A stretch of 64,000 nt of DNA. Source: Rhyzopertha dominica (taxonomy: Eukaryota; Arthropoda; Insecta; Coleoptera; Bostrichidae). The stretch lies in the NCBI GenBank assembly GCA_025024175.1, contig QCXZ01000003.1, positions 60,592,023-60,656,022 of the forward strand, read 5' to 3'. The notes under the pieces are model-generated. The model ran no database searches, was not told the DNA's origin, and saw only the letters and a program-made list of their open reading frames with translations. Of the stretch, positions 43,929 to 55,205 are shown piece by piece. A program made the translations under genes and the position numbers. Positions within the stretch are counted from its first letter, which is position 1. Every line of letters starts with the position of its first letter.

Positions 43929-46257
43929 TTATTGTTATTATTATTGTTATGTTCGGGGCATATTTGAACGCATTAAGTTCTAAATTCATGCAAAATCATA
44001 GATTCGAATCGATACCCAAAGGTTAAAATTTGCCTGCCGTATTTACCTACTAATCGCAGAACCGATATAAATATCAGGGTTACTGATTTTTAACCCATTA
44101 CATTTAGATACCCAAATATCACACACGTTTGCAAGATTACTGTACTCACCAAGGAATGTTTTGAGGTCACCAGCTAACGATAATGATGTTCGCAAACAAG
44201 TAGGTTATATGTCATTATAATGGTAAACATACCTGTAACAGAAACAGAATGTCAAATTATATAACACGGCAGCGATTTACATAATCATCCAAATATATCT
44301 TAAGACTTTATTTCTCCTGTATTTACGAGTGCACCAGTTCCATCAGGATGCCGTTTGAATGCTAATAAACGACGCTGTATTATGTAAATGCGTGCAGCTG
44401 TCATAAATTTCATTCACTTCGAAATATGCTGAGCACCACTAAATTTCACGTTAAACGAATTTACTTGTGGAAATTGACTTAAATCTGTTTTATTGATAAG
44501 CGAATCCTAAATTTTATGCGCGTTTACAGTATTTGTCCCCTCCTGATATATCTTACTTCACATTTTCCTGGACTGTACTTGCAGCTTTTATCCTTAACAA
44601 CTTTTTCTGCTTTCTCCTACTTAACACGACATCTGCTTCGTAAAACACTTTTGTTACTAGATCGTAAATCCTGAATTTAATTTCTTAATCCACTCATCTG
44701 GTCAGCACGCTTCAGCAGTGGTTATCTAAACTACTACCTGAAAATTTGCATTCAAATACTAAATAACTGCATTCGTTCTCGTTTCTACACGCTTAACCTT
44801 TGCACATTCACCGGGATATTAATTTTGTTCTATTCGATTTACGGCTTGATACAGTTTCGCTAATATGGTAATGCAGAGACAGAGGGGATTTTATTCGCTC
44901 CGTTTAATAAAATATCAATTTTATGAGTTGTACGCTAGAAACCTAGAAAGAAAACAGCACTCTAACGGTAATTAACTTTTTGTGAATAGATAAGGGTGCC
45001 GCTGTAAAGCCGGTACGCTTTTGAGTTTCTTGTGCACCTTCCACATTTAATCCTCTTGATTTCTTGCATGCCAGCTATCAGCAAGTTAATATCGGACATA
45101 ACATATTAGAAATTTACATTCAATTAGCGCACATCTGTGTTATGGGAATATCAATAATGCTGATTGAATATGTATTGCATTAGTGGTAATCCCATCACCA
45201 CGTTTTTAATTCATTGTAATCCCTTGTTTGACTTGTAAGCAAATATTAGAAACTAATGAAGATAAACAAGCCATTCTTAAATAATGCTACGATCAGTTAT
45301 TTTCATTAACCGAGACACTACAAAATCTTCTTTCTTGGTGCTGTGGGTAGTATTCATTTTTGTACTGCATTTTTTTTGTATACAGATCATAATAGTATTC
45401 TTGCATAAAAATAAGAAAAATAAAAAATATATTCTTTAAGACCAGAAATGATGTTTAATTTAAATCTGCAAATACTTGCGAGAATATGCATGGTGACATC
45501 ACAAATAAGTAGGTACCCAAAAACTTAAAAAGTTCCCATTTCGACAGCTAAATTGTGTGCCTACGTTCATCTTTTATTTTAATTTTGGCAACGATTATTA
45601 GTTATAAAATGCCTTCCGCTACGTCATTTGTGACGTCAACCAATATGAAAGTGTTTCCCATGACGTCAAGACATACGAAAAAACAGCTGATTATTTTGTG
45701 TCATTTTAATTTTGTCTTTTGCATGTACAGGCATGTTCTGTTTTTAACTGACACATGTTCCTTTGCTTCTGAATGTTTGTTTTCTAAACTGTTATCAGTC
45801 TAAGAAATATAGCGCTAGAATACAGAGTGGTACTTTTTTGACATCAAGTTAAATAAAATGGTGATTTTTTTTTAATTTTAGTGAAAATTCCAAAGAAATC
45901 TTGTCCCGTATATTGGCAACGGATATTTAAACAAAATTTCACTCTTTTAAGTGTCCTTATTATAATATATATAAGGAAGCAATCCATATGAAGACCGCAC
46001 TATGTTTTGCATGTTTATGCTAAATCTTTTAATAACAAACACTAGACCTATAATAATAGTTTGTTTGTGCCACGATTTTACATGGTCCTGCTAATTTCGT
46101 CTCCCCCTTCTCTTTTAAACTGTTAAATACCAACAGCATATTATGCATGTGCCTTGCAAAAACGTCAATTGGTTAGGTTTTCCCCAAAGATGATGATAGA
46201 GTTACCACGCACTTTGATGACATAAAGGCTCTATCTTGTTCCACTCGTAAAAGACCA
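43929..46257. other. no recognised gene; TGACGTCA-like words near 45.6 kb
   Basis: Short ATT-type simple repeats directly follow the element at 43925-43950. Between 45620 and 45690 three GACGTCA or ACGTCAT words occur close together and might be bZIP-type sites. No gene is supported. Confidence 0.4.
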
Positions 46258-46445
46258 GTTATTTTTAAGTTTTTATTTATTTTAATTTATGAGTACGGAT
46301 TACAAAGTAAACTAGTAAAGCAGTTACTAGTTTTACAACCCTATATACATATGTATTGAAAAAGTATTGCCAGCTTTGAGCAAGAATCGAACCCGGGACC
46401 TTTTGTTTACTAGTCAAATGTGCTAACCTCTGTAACATGAAAGTC
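46258..46445 (-). repeat. tRNA-derived SINE (tRNA-Thr-like head)
   Basis: On the minus strand an A-box-like TGTTACAGAGG (46437-46427) is followed by an anticodon-arm-like section with loop CTAGTAA (anticodon AGT, Thr), then AAAAGGTCCCGGGTTCGATT whose GGTTCGATTCT is a perfect B box (46393-46383). The tRNA-like head runs into an unrelated body and ends in an A-rich stretch (AATAAATAAAAACTT) near 46265. The D-arm start is degraded and no CCA-proximal acceptor stem forms, so it is a SINE or pseudo-tRNA, not a working tRNA. Confidence 0.65.
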
Positions 46446-47383
46446 CCATTTAAATTCCAGGTCAAAGTGGTACACATATGTCAAAGTTTATGACATGCAA
46501 CGTTACTGAACGCCGTCTAAGTTAATTTAAAATAAATTCAGGCAGTTATTATCTTTAATCTTTATAATGTAATTGGTATTTATCATTAAATAAATGACAA
46601 ACATCCAGGTGTGAACTTTGTCGGTCTCCATAGTTAACCACCATTAGGATTTCAGTTGGTTCAGTTTCACTAGTTTCGCCAAGATTGTAAATTTAGATGA
46701 AACTGCTGATATTGAATTAACTGTTTAACTTATTGAAAGTTACTTCAATCTGATATGAAAAAAGGAAAAATCTTAGATCACTTTGCCTATTTGTAGAATT
46801 ATAATCGATGATTAAGAACAAGTGCTGACATCTGTAGAAATTTATTTGAAAACACAATTTTTAACAAATATTTTGTTATCAAATCGTACTATAAATAAAC
46901 ATAAGGTTGTTTCAAGGATTACACGAGCATTAAAAATTCGCAAATCGTGTGATCGCCAGATAAAGGTATGGATGGTACCTTTTTCTGTCTGCATGTGTGT
47001 ATCTGATGTTACATCATTTATAGCATTGATGGGCAAAAGTCCAAAAATCTTGAACCAATGTTAATATCATTAGCTCTTTTAAAAAAAATTGTAAACACCA
47101 ACAGTCTTTGCAGAAAGGCTTTTGTTTGACTGACATAATGTACTTCTACGATCCTTTTAACACATAATCTACAATTATCAAAATAGGGGACTATATGGAC
47201 TACACCTAGAATAATGAAATAAGTTATTTTCGTTCATATAACTATTAAACCCAAAAAATGTATTTTCAATGGGACAACAAGAATAGTTGGGTATTGACTC
47301 AATTATATTGATGATTTACGTAATATGTAGTTGGTACCAATGTTACCTACGAGATGAATTACGTCTTAGCTAGTTAATCAAAA
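46446..47383. other. no recognised gene
   Basis: AT-rich. Small frames on both strands (46822-47064) overlap each other and are not supported. Confidence 0.45.
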
Positions 47384-47719
47384 TTAAAGCTTAAAACTGT
47401 AAAATTTGTCACACAAAAACAGATGAATATCCTTTGCCGCTTTTAATCCTCGATTTTTGCCTTTTCCACTCCACGGTCCAAATGACATTCTTTTAATGCG
47501 ACATTGGCTCGATACCATCGACAGTTTAACCTGAATGACCAGCCGGGTGCTGCTCAACAGGCCGAAAAGCAGACAGATCATTAGCATGTATTGAGATAAA
47601 AGTAAATCGCTTCCGCATCTCCAGAAAACAGGACCCGAACTCCTTACGTAATGACCGTGATTAAACGCAATCGGGTAAAACAATTGCAACAGCCAACACA
47701 ACGCCCACTTGATCGACAT
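47384..47719 (-). CDS. possible first coding exon with signal peptide
   Basis: Family not recognised. The frame starts at ATG 47719 and is more GC-balanced than its surroundings. Its first 19 residues, MSIKWALCWLLQLFYPIAF, look like a secretion signal. A GTAAGG donor directly follows HGHY at about 47648, so the true exon may end there after 24 codons; alternatively the frame runs on through a second hydrophobic stretch (YMLMICLLFGLLSSTRLVI) to a basic tail. Overlapping frames on both strands make this ambiguous. No partner exon was found. Confidence 0.3.
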   Translation of the reverse strand: MSIKWALCWLLQLFYPIAFNHGHYVRSSGPVFWRCGSDLLLSQYMLMICLLFGLLSSTRLVIQVKLSMVSSQCRIKRMSFGPWSGKGKNRGLKAAKDIHLFLCDKFYSFKL

Positions 47720-48310
47720 TGTAGAAGTTGGAACGACGCAAAGAAGTGGAGCATTAGTCGAAGGAAATTTCCTTCGTGGCAGCTAATCAGCTTTAGTTTT
47801 GTTTTTGTTTCTTTTAATAATGAAAAAATAGCAACTTGCGCCCATATTTCGGAAACGAGAGCTGACACGGAGTTCAAAAAATTCCAGAAAATGCATTTTA
47901 ATTGCTCATGCATAATTTCAGAAAAATCGGTCGAACAGAACCTGAAATATCCTGCTGGTTCCATACTTCTTAGCGACCTTGTATAGTTATGTTATTTCGA
48001 TATGGAAAAGTTTATTTGTATATCGCAAAAATTGTTTAACGATCTGCATAAAATCCTTGTCCACGAGAAAGGGACAGTTCCCGTTCAACTTCTCGTAAAG
48101 TTTCCTTTTTGGACACCACATCCGAGGAACTGATAACATTTTCTTTACAAAAAAAGATTAAACTGATTTCCGGTAAAAAAAAGCTGCGATCGAATTCCTG
48201 CAGTTGTGCCAAACCGATAAAATTCTTTATATTCAGCATCTTGGGTCTGTTTTAGATGTATTCACATGTGGTATATTGATTTTTGCGATTTGTCCATCCA
48301 CTGCCGGAGG

Positions 48311-48338
48311 AAAATGAGGTAGACGTCTACCTCATTTT
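48311..48338. repeat. perfect 28-bp palindrome without spacer
   Basis: The left half AAAATGAGGTAGAC is followed directly by its exact reverse complement GTCTACCTCATTTT. There is no loop. It could be a dimer binding site or a cruciform-prone spot. It lies between two unrelated frames. Confidence 0.97.
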
Positions 48339-48419
48339 ACTTTTGTTTGTCATTCCAAGGCTTCTAACGTCTGATCTTTATGTGTATTTGCGCCACTGCT
48401 GCCACATCTATTTTAAACT

Positions 48420-48990
48420 CTATTTTCAAATAGTGTTTCTAAGGCTTCTTCAAGTTGAAGACCAGGAAATGCATTAGTTGGCATGCTTAAATCGGTAAAA
48501 CCCATTCTCATGCAATAGCCACACATTGCCTCATATGGTGAACGTTTAACAATACGTTCATGGCAGACTCGATTTTTCATGGCCTTCATGTACAAGCTTA
48601 GTGTCAGATTCGTTTCCATCCAGATTGTTATCACGTTTTGAATGTCTTGATTGGCTAGCTAAACTGAGCCCTGCGGCTGGCTAACTCCACATGGAACAGC
48701 TCAGAAATAATAGAATTTGAACATTCTCGTCCGTTATCTGAATGGAATATGCCTGATGCTGCTAAGTAAAAATGTCAAGGGATTGATAATCTGCTCGTAT
48801 TTGCTCTGCTCGCTTACAATGAAGGGAACCTATCATTTAGGTACCGAAATCGAGTGATAAAGTCTGAAATTTCTATTTCACTAGAATTCGGACATTTACG
48901 ATCANACTTTGGCAAATCCTACGATTTACGTGTTACACCGTCTACCACTTTTCTGGGTTTTGCAGTAACATATTATATAGCTTGAAAAGT
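48420..48990 (-). pseudogene. DDE integrase-core relic (KRBA2/Ginger or LTR type)
   Basis: Minus-strand frames give the later part of a retroviral-type integrase core: IFHSDNGRECSNSIISELF with the second catalytic aspartate (near 48760-48700), a garbled stretch where the glutamate motif should be, NQDIQNVITIWMETN-like text, then MKNRVCHERIVKRSPYEAMC followed by GYCMRMGFTDLSMP. The KRSPYEAM word is typical of integrases that gave rise to KRBA2-like proteins and of Ginger-type DNA transposons and gypsy-like elements. No long terminal repeats, RT or protease are near, so the parent element cannot be chosen. Confidence 0.7.
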
Positions 48991-49141
48991 CTCAAAATAA
49001 CTGTTTTCTACACTTTGAACTTAATATATGAACCAATAAAATTATTCTTTCGTGAAGTATTAACATTTGACAAAGTTTCAAATGTAATTTCCTTAAAAAT
49101 GTTTTAAGTTTCTTACAGCAATATTCCTTAGGTTGTTACAG

Positions 49142-50397
49142 GAAATTAATTCTGTACGATGCATGTGTACTTCAGAAACGTGCAGGCACATAAAAATAAA
49201 ATATTTATTCTCGTTATTGGTGCCGATCTTACTTTTGTATTTTGCCGGAACAGGATTTGAGCTGTCCGGAAATAGCCGCTGGCGATATACAAGGGACTAT
49301 TACACAACGAAATATTCCACCATTGCAACCAGTCGTGCGTATATATTAGGTTCTGAACGAGTGAGGATTGTTTTTTTAGCCACCTCTAGTTATACAGCTT
49401 TCCCCTAAACTTGTAGAGAAACACTATAATAGATCGCAGAACTCCATTTTATATTTGAAATGAAATGTGAATATGGTAGAAATGCATTTTGAGAATTGAA
49501 TTGTGATGAGGAATGATCATGTTAGCTTTTTACATAGCATCACTCTAATATTAATTGGGTAAAATTATACACTGGATATTTTGTAGGCTATACTACGATA
49601 GTAAACTTGGTATCTTTTTTGTTTCAGGGGCTTACTATACTGTTTGGAACAGCGGCATTCTACTTACTGCTGAAATGGGTAAGTATATACCTATATACTT
49701 CGCGGGTAAATAACCATCTAAACAAGATCTAGTTTTGTTAGGTTTACAAATGAGCTAGAAAATAATTGAAAGAAAGGAAAGCATTTTCTAAAACCTAATA
49801 AGATTTATAACACATTATGGTCATTATTTTCTCTAAATCCGTGTATTTTTTTCCTTCATATCGATCTTTCTGAGAATATAGAAGGGTTGTCTCGTTTTGC
49901 ATCACAGCTATGTGCCTTGAATTTCTAATGCATTTCTTGTGTATTAAACCGGCATTCTCTCTCATAACAAGCTTGATACTTGAATAATCGTTTTTAGTAT
50001 TATGTGATAGCAGATACAGATATGTGCCAAATATGCATAGTCCAGACTTTTTTGTAACAGTAATTCCCCATTCCAAGCTTCAGTTTATTCTTCCTGTATG
50101 GCTATGACTACTCTAAGAAATCATCGTCAAATTTGTTCCCGCAGTAACCTGGCGGACTCATTTCTAATCTGTTCTTAGCATTCTTGGAACCCAAGGTGAA
50201 ATGACCTTATTTAAATTCACCTCCCTGTTCAAAATTTATTTTTGAATATTTTCATCGTAATTTCTACTTATTACTTGTGTGTAATTTTCTTTTATTGTTC
50301 TATACCATGATATACACAAAATTAATATTTTTTTTGGTTACCACAGTGTTTGGAGCTCCCACATCCGGTGTGGAAGGCGCAAAATAGAGTTTACTAA
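49142..50397 (+). CDS. candidate host gene, three in-phase exons, two membrane segments
   Basis: Best host-gene candidate here. Exon A ends at 49360 before GTGAGG; it starts either at ATG 49163 (66 codons) or at a possible acceptor before 49142 (73 codons). Exon B is 49628-49678 (51 bases) between TTTTTTGTTTCAG and GTAAGTAT. Exon C starts at 50347 after TTTTGGTTACCACAG and stops at TAA 50395-50397. All junctions are phase 0 and stay open when joined. AATAAA follows at 50490-50495. Exon A encodes a hydrophobic segment (KYLFSLLVPILLLYFAG) with cysteines before it and RYTRDYYTTKYSTIATSR after it; exon B is almost all membrane segment (GLTILFGTAAFYLLLKW); exon C gives CLELPHPVWKAQNRVY. The family is not recognised and it may be only the 3' part of a larger gene. 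Confidence 0.5.
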
Positions 50398-50759
50398 GTC
50401 AGGGTTTGATCATACAAATCGTTTCAAGTATGGGTATTTTTGTGAACAAAGAAATCGTCATATCAGTTTTTAAATACACAGTTGATAACAATAAAATCTG
50501 AAGAATTTTTTATGAAACTATGTTTTTTTTTCTACATAAGGCTGCAAACAGTATTGACTGTTAGTCTTAGGAGACCATTAGTTTTGTGGGTTTTTGGCAA
50601 TCTTTACAACTTTGTCACTTTATAATTCCCTGATCATCTATTGTGTCTAAAATTACCTTTGCTGAACTTTAATCCGCTCTGATAGCATATCTCTGTTTAA
50701 ATCTTTAACGGCCTTTATTTCCTTTATTAACCTCAAAATGCCTTAAAAGCACCTGAATT

Positions 50760-52930
50760 CGCAGGAGAAAAGGAGACCACTCATATCACTCAACTCGGTT
50801 CGTCAGGTTTGTGCTCAATATTCCGAGAAATTTCCGCAGAAACAGTAACCCTAAACTTTTATTTATATGTAGAGAGTTGCTGCTTGACCGGCATTAAAGG
50901 GGACAGCGAAAGAAACGAACAGTTATGCTATGTTCTCCTGGGAAGAGTCTCCTCGCTAAGCCGAAAACAGGAAACATTGATAAATCCGTGAAAATAGAGG
51001 TTCGGAATGTCATTTACAATTTGTGCGCTCAATGTACGTTAGCTACATTGGATTTTGGATTCACCTACTTAACTGTTCATATTTCTTTTGGGGAAATATT
51101 TCACCCTTCGCACGCTGCAGACTGAACATCAAGTAAGACAGATTTCGATATTAGCATTGGAAGTCTCCCAACAATTTTGCTGCATTTCGTACTGTAAGTA
51201 TAAGCAAGAGGACAACCGAAAGGCACTGACTGAGAAATCAAACGCAGCGGTGAAAAGGGCGCAGTTCTTTAGACAGTACTTGGAGAACAAACACTCAAAG
51301 TTTAGTAGGCAACTAGTATTTCTAGACGAAACTTGGATTTTCTCAAAGAGGAGTCAAGTTCGGCAAGATTAAAACGTGAAAAGTGTCCGTTCAGAGAAAA
51401 CGCATCTTTAATATTTGTCACCAAATTGAAGCTTGTTGATTACCACGGAGACATGAATGCTGTCATTTTTAGGAAGTTGATGGAAGAAAAATTAATTCCA
51501 AATTTAGAAGAAGCAGTTATCCTTGACTGGTTGAGGCAATGGTTCCCAAACTGTGAGCCACAGCTCACTGGGGAGTCGTGGCGGTTGTCCAGGATCGCCG
51601 CGATAATGTTGCAAACATTAATAATTGTACTCGTTTTGAATTGAATTAAGACAAGTTCCTAAGGAGCAGAGAGATTATATTACTGCAGAACTAAAATAAA
51701 TAAGCTTTTTTAGTCATTTACCAGCTTGCCAGCCTAAACTAGATGACATTGTACAAAAGTTCTATAATGTAGTCTAGTTTTAGTTGGTTGTATTGTAGTT
51801 TCAAGAACAGAGTTGCACGATTTTAACTTATTAGCGATATAAAAATTAACCCAACCCAAATTGACAATTTAGCCTTTTTCTAAAACATGAAAAGTTCTCG
51901 TAAGAAACATTGGGGAAATACAGACGATTAGAACACGTTAACATGCTTGACCTGACGATTTTCTTGGAGTTTTCTGCAATTGGAGCTTTATAACTTCAAA
52001 CTCAGATATGACTTGACCCTTTGGTTTCTTTTCAATATAAATTTTGTTCCTTAGCAGAAAAAATATTTCCAGTTATCACTAATTATGTTTATGGAATGGC
52101 TTCCTGGTATTTTGAATAGCAATATTTTATTCCTTTTGCATTGTTTATTTTTACCGTACATTATACGTTTGGTACATCTTAACAACTGGTTTCAATACTG
52201 GTGCTCCACTCGAATTTATTTCTGCAGAAATAGAGAATCTAATTGTTATTTTGCGATAACACTTTCAAAACGAAATGTTTTATCACGGTGTTGATCGAAT
52301 TTTGTATTTCAACAAAAGACGAATATGCTCTTTTAAGCAAAGTTGGATTTTCGGCCGTTGTGGTTATAAAGAACAAGTATAGATCGAAAATAAGTTGAAA
52401 AATAAGTGGAAAATTGGGCAGTAATCAGCAAACTCATCCAACCCATTAATTTAATATCTAATTTTATAAAAATAAATTTAATGAATGATTTTGGTCTGTA
52501 ATAATGCAGATTTCGTATGTCTATTATATTTTTTGTAGTGTATGAGTTTTATTTAGTTAATGTTAATGACTAAACCTGTTTGTATTAAAACTCTAAAAGT
52601 TTTGGGAATCTCTGGGTTAAGGAATAACAATGTTACTTGCAGTGTGGAAACAAGAAACTAGTGAATATGAGGTGGATCAGTTATTAAGGGAAAATGGACA
52701 TGATGTTTTACGACTTCCGCCGAACTACTACGAATACAATGCTATTGAATTAATTTGGGCAGACACAAAAACCAATTATGACAAATACATGGGTGAATAG
52801 GGTTATGGCGATAAAGCAGTGTTGAAAATGTTTAAAGTTGCGTTAAACAGGACTACACCAGAAATTTCTAACGAAAAAATTGAGAAGATTAGTACAAACG
52901 AGTAGATATTATAAGAAAAAGTGTTGGAAA
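50760..52930 (+). pseudogene. Tc1-like DDE transposase relic, interrupted by an hAT insertion
   Basis: The left part shows GKSLLAKPKTGNIDKSVKIE (50940) and RNVIYNL, then NRKALTEKSNAAVKRAQFFR, RQLVFLDETWIFSKR with the first catalytic aspartate (51315), then NASLIFVTKLKLVDYHGDMN and KLMEEKLIPNLEEAVILDWL. The right part, after the insertion, has EYEVDQLLRENGHDVLRLPP followed by NYYEYNAIELIWADTK (52665-52785), the region of the last catalytic acid. The section that should carry the second aspartate (MDNAPYHS-like) is missing between NLEE and AVILDWL, so a deletion preceded or accompanied decay. Removing the hAT sequence brings the two parts together directly. Confidence 0.9.
51537..52614. mobile_element. 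non-autonomous hAT element inserted in the transposase relic
   Basis: The left end is CAATGGTTCCCAAACTGTGA and the right end, read inward, is CAGAGATTCCCAAAACTTTT. The shared TTCCCAAA box is characteristic of many hAT terminal repeats. The flanks are GGTTGAGG (51529-51536) and GGTTAAGG (52615-52622), an 8-bp target duplication with one mismatch. The 1078-bp interior has no hAT transposase motif that I can read. The insertion splits the Tc1-like coding region and is therefore younger. Confidence 0.85.
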
Positions 52931-54005
52931 CGAAAATGACAGTGATGAAGAATATATTTGTGTTTAAAAATTTGCGCTTGACAGTATCTTGGTCGTTGGG
53001 ATTATGAATCTTTGTGGAATGTTTCTTATAAATGTACCTGTTTAATTTCATAAACATTTCATTACTTAGTTGCCGTCTAAAGGCACTCCCATTTTATTAT
53101 TTATTATTTATATTTTATACGTTCTTGGTAAGAAAGATTATATAGTACCTAATCTAATTGACCAGATGAATTTTTATCTTTAGGCTCTCCAAATACATTT
53201 TGAATTGGATGAATAACTGTATACCCAAATCGCCTAATATTTTAGAATTTTACCTATGTATTTAAAGGTACCACTCAGAAATAGCGCTCTGACTTCTTTT
53301 AACATTTATTGGCACTTGACTGCGAATGTAGCTGTATTTTTGTGTGGCGAACTGGAAGTTCCACAAAATTAGGATATTATTACCTAGCATTCATTAGAAT
53401 AGGTAGTAGGTATGTAGTATTTTATACTTTACATATGCATTGTTTGTAATATGCTTTGGAACCTACATTAATAATCGGTCACAAATGCACCCGACATTTA
53501 TGTCAACAATGCTAATCAGCCTGCACCTGCCCGAAAGCGCTGCCGACGACAACGTCGTATATCGGTAGTTTTTAGCCCGTTTGCCTTCGGAACAAGGCCG
53601 CTCAATTTTGAACTTAAAATGCAGTCTCTGAGCCCCATATGTAGAGTAAGGACTGTACGTTTAAAAGGTCGCTCGGTCGTAAGCAGACAGGAAATATTTT
53701 CTAGAACTGTGTAATCTGCCAGAGCTAATTTATTTTGCGACTGTCTGTAAAAATGTAAAGTCGAAGTTATAGCTGTAATATTTTACGTGACAATAGGTGT
53801 GAGTCCACACACGTATGGGCTCAAAACAGAATTTTGATTTGCATTTATCGCTTTTTTAACACGAGCGATAAATAAACGCGCAAGAAGGATTTTATTGCGT
53901 TTACAGTGCTTTCTGCACGTGCTGTAGTTGCTTAATTTGCGATGTGATGCATATTTAAGAAGATAAGTACTCTTTTTTCTGGTGCTCCAATTTATCAAAA
54001 CAAAT
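52931..54005. other. no recognised gene
   Basis: A CG-richer patch lies near 53510-53680. Otherwise AT-rich sequence with chance frames. Confidence 0.4.
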
Positions 54006-54009
54006 CTCT

Positions 54010-55205
54010 TTATTATAATAAGATAATAATAGTAATAATTATTATTTTATTTTCCTACAGGTTTAACACCCAATAACAGGAAAATTACTGTTAGAAAAAT
54101 AACATGAAGTGTAACACATTGTTATGAGGACAAAATAAACTAAATAAATACATATTGAAATATTAATAATACCTTAACCCAACAAAATAAGCATAATATA
54201 CAGGGTAACTGAAAACGTACTAAGAATTAACATATTTAACAATTTGGTTTAATATAAAGGATTTAGAGTTATAGTGTATATCGCAAGAACTACAAATAAA
54301 GTTAAAATTGCAGCACATAAGCACATCTATAAATAAGAAACCATATTAATGCCGAGTATTCTAGCCTAGTACGAATGAGACACCTACATAATAATTGTAA
54401 AGTGCGTAAATTAGTGAATTCCTTACAATTTCTATAAATTAAACCATAAGAATTGTATGATTTTGCAATTACCTATATCTAAGATATGGTCATTAAACGT
54501 AATCTTTGATCAAACATGACCCCGGGATTCTTAAACTTATTGATTCTACTTAAGACTTCATTATTGATTTGATATTGATACACTAATATATTATGTCTAC
54601 GAGTGAACGAAAGCACATTGCATTTTGGAACATTTAAATCTAATCTATTTAGATCACACCAAGTTGTTAAAGCATTTAAGTCGTTTTGAAGGATCAAACA
54701 ATTTAATGAGTCTGGTATGTCGTTGATAAATAGAAGAAACAAAAGGGGACCTAAATTGGATCCTTGAGGAACACCACCATCAAACGCCTTTCGAAAATCA
54801 GTAAATATGACGTCAACTTGACTTTGAGAGTCAAGTACTTCAGAAACAAATTATCCGAAGCAGGCCAAGTTGGTCACAGTGGACCTCTTGGGCATAAAGC
54901 CATGCTGAAATGGTGATATAAAATTATTAATACATTTGACAATGTTCTTATGCATTAAAGATTCGAAGACTTTGGCAAAGTTACAGATGAGTGAGATTGG
55001 GCAATAGTTTTCAATATTATTGATGTTACCTTTTTTTAATATAGGACATAAGTATGGTTGACTTCCAGAGCTCTGGAAATTTTGATGTTTGAAGTATAAG
55101 GTTGAAAATATAATACAGAAGAGTTGTAAAAATTGAGGCACAGTCTTTTAAAAGATTTTTATATACTAATGACCTGCCGAGTCTTTCTCCATTAATGACG
55201 ACACA
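54010..55205 (-). pseudogene. Jockey-type LINE, 5'-truncated and deleted
   Basis: Minus-strand RT order: SSLMEKDSAGH (about 55190), KKGNINNIENYCPISLICNF then AKVFESLMHKNIVKCINNF, SPFQHGFMPKRSTVTNLACF (to 54851); then, after a frame change, AFDGGVPQGSNLGPLLFLLF with FINDIPDSLNC, followed directly by LQNDLNALTTWCDLNRLDL and VPKCNVLSFTRRHN. The catalytic FADD box that belongs between DSLN and LQNDL is deleted. The 3' region extends toward 54010, where ATT/TAA triplets (54010-54055) may be its tail. Clear Jockey-style motifs; inactive. Confidence 0.88.

Noticed and set aside
46383..46443. Functional tRNA-Thr gene
   Set aside because: The B box is perfect but the A box is degraded and no acceptor stem forms; a SINE head explains it better.
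47644..47986. Overlapping frames on both strands, one with hydrophobic stretches suggesting a chemoreceptor
   Set aside because: No receptor motif could be matched and the frames overlap each other, so I kept only the signal-peptide-like frame at low confidence.
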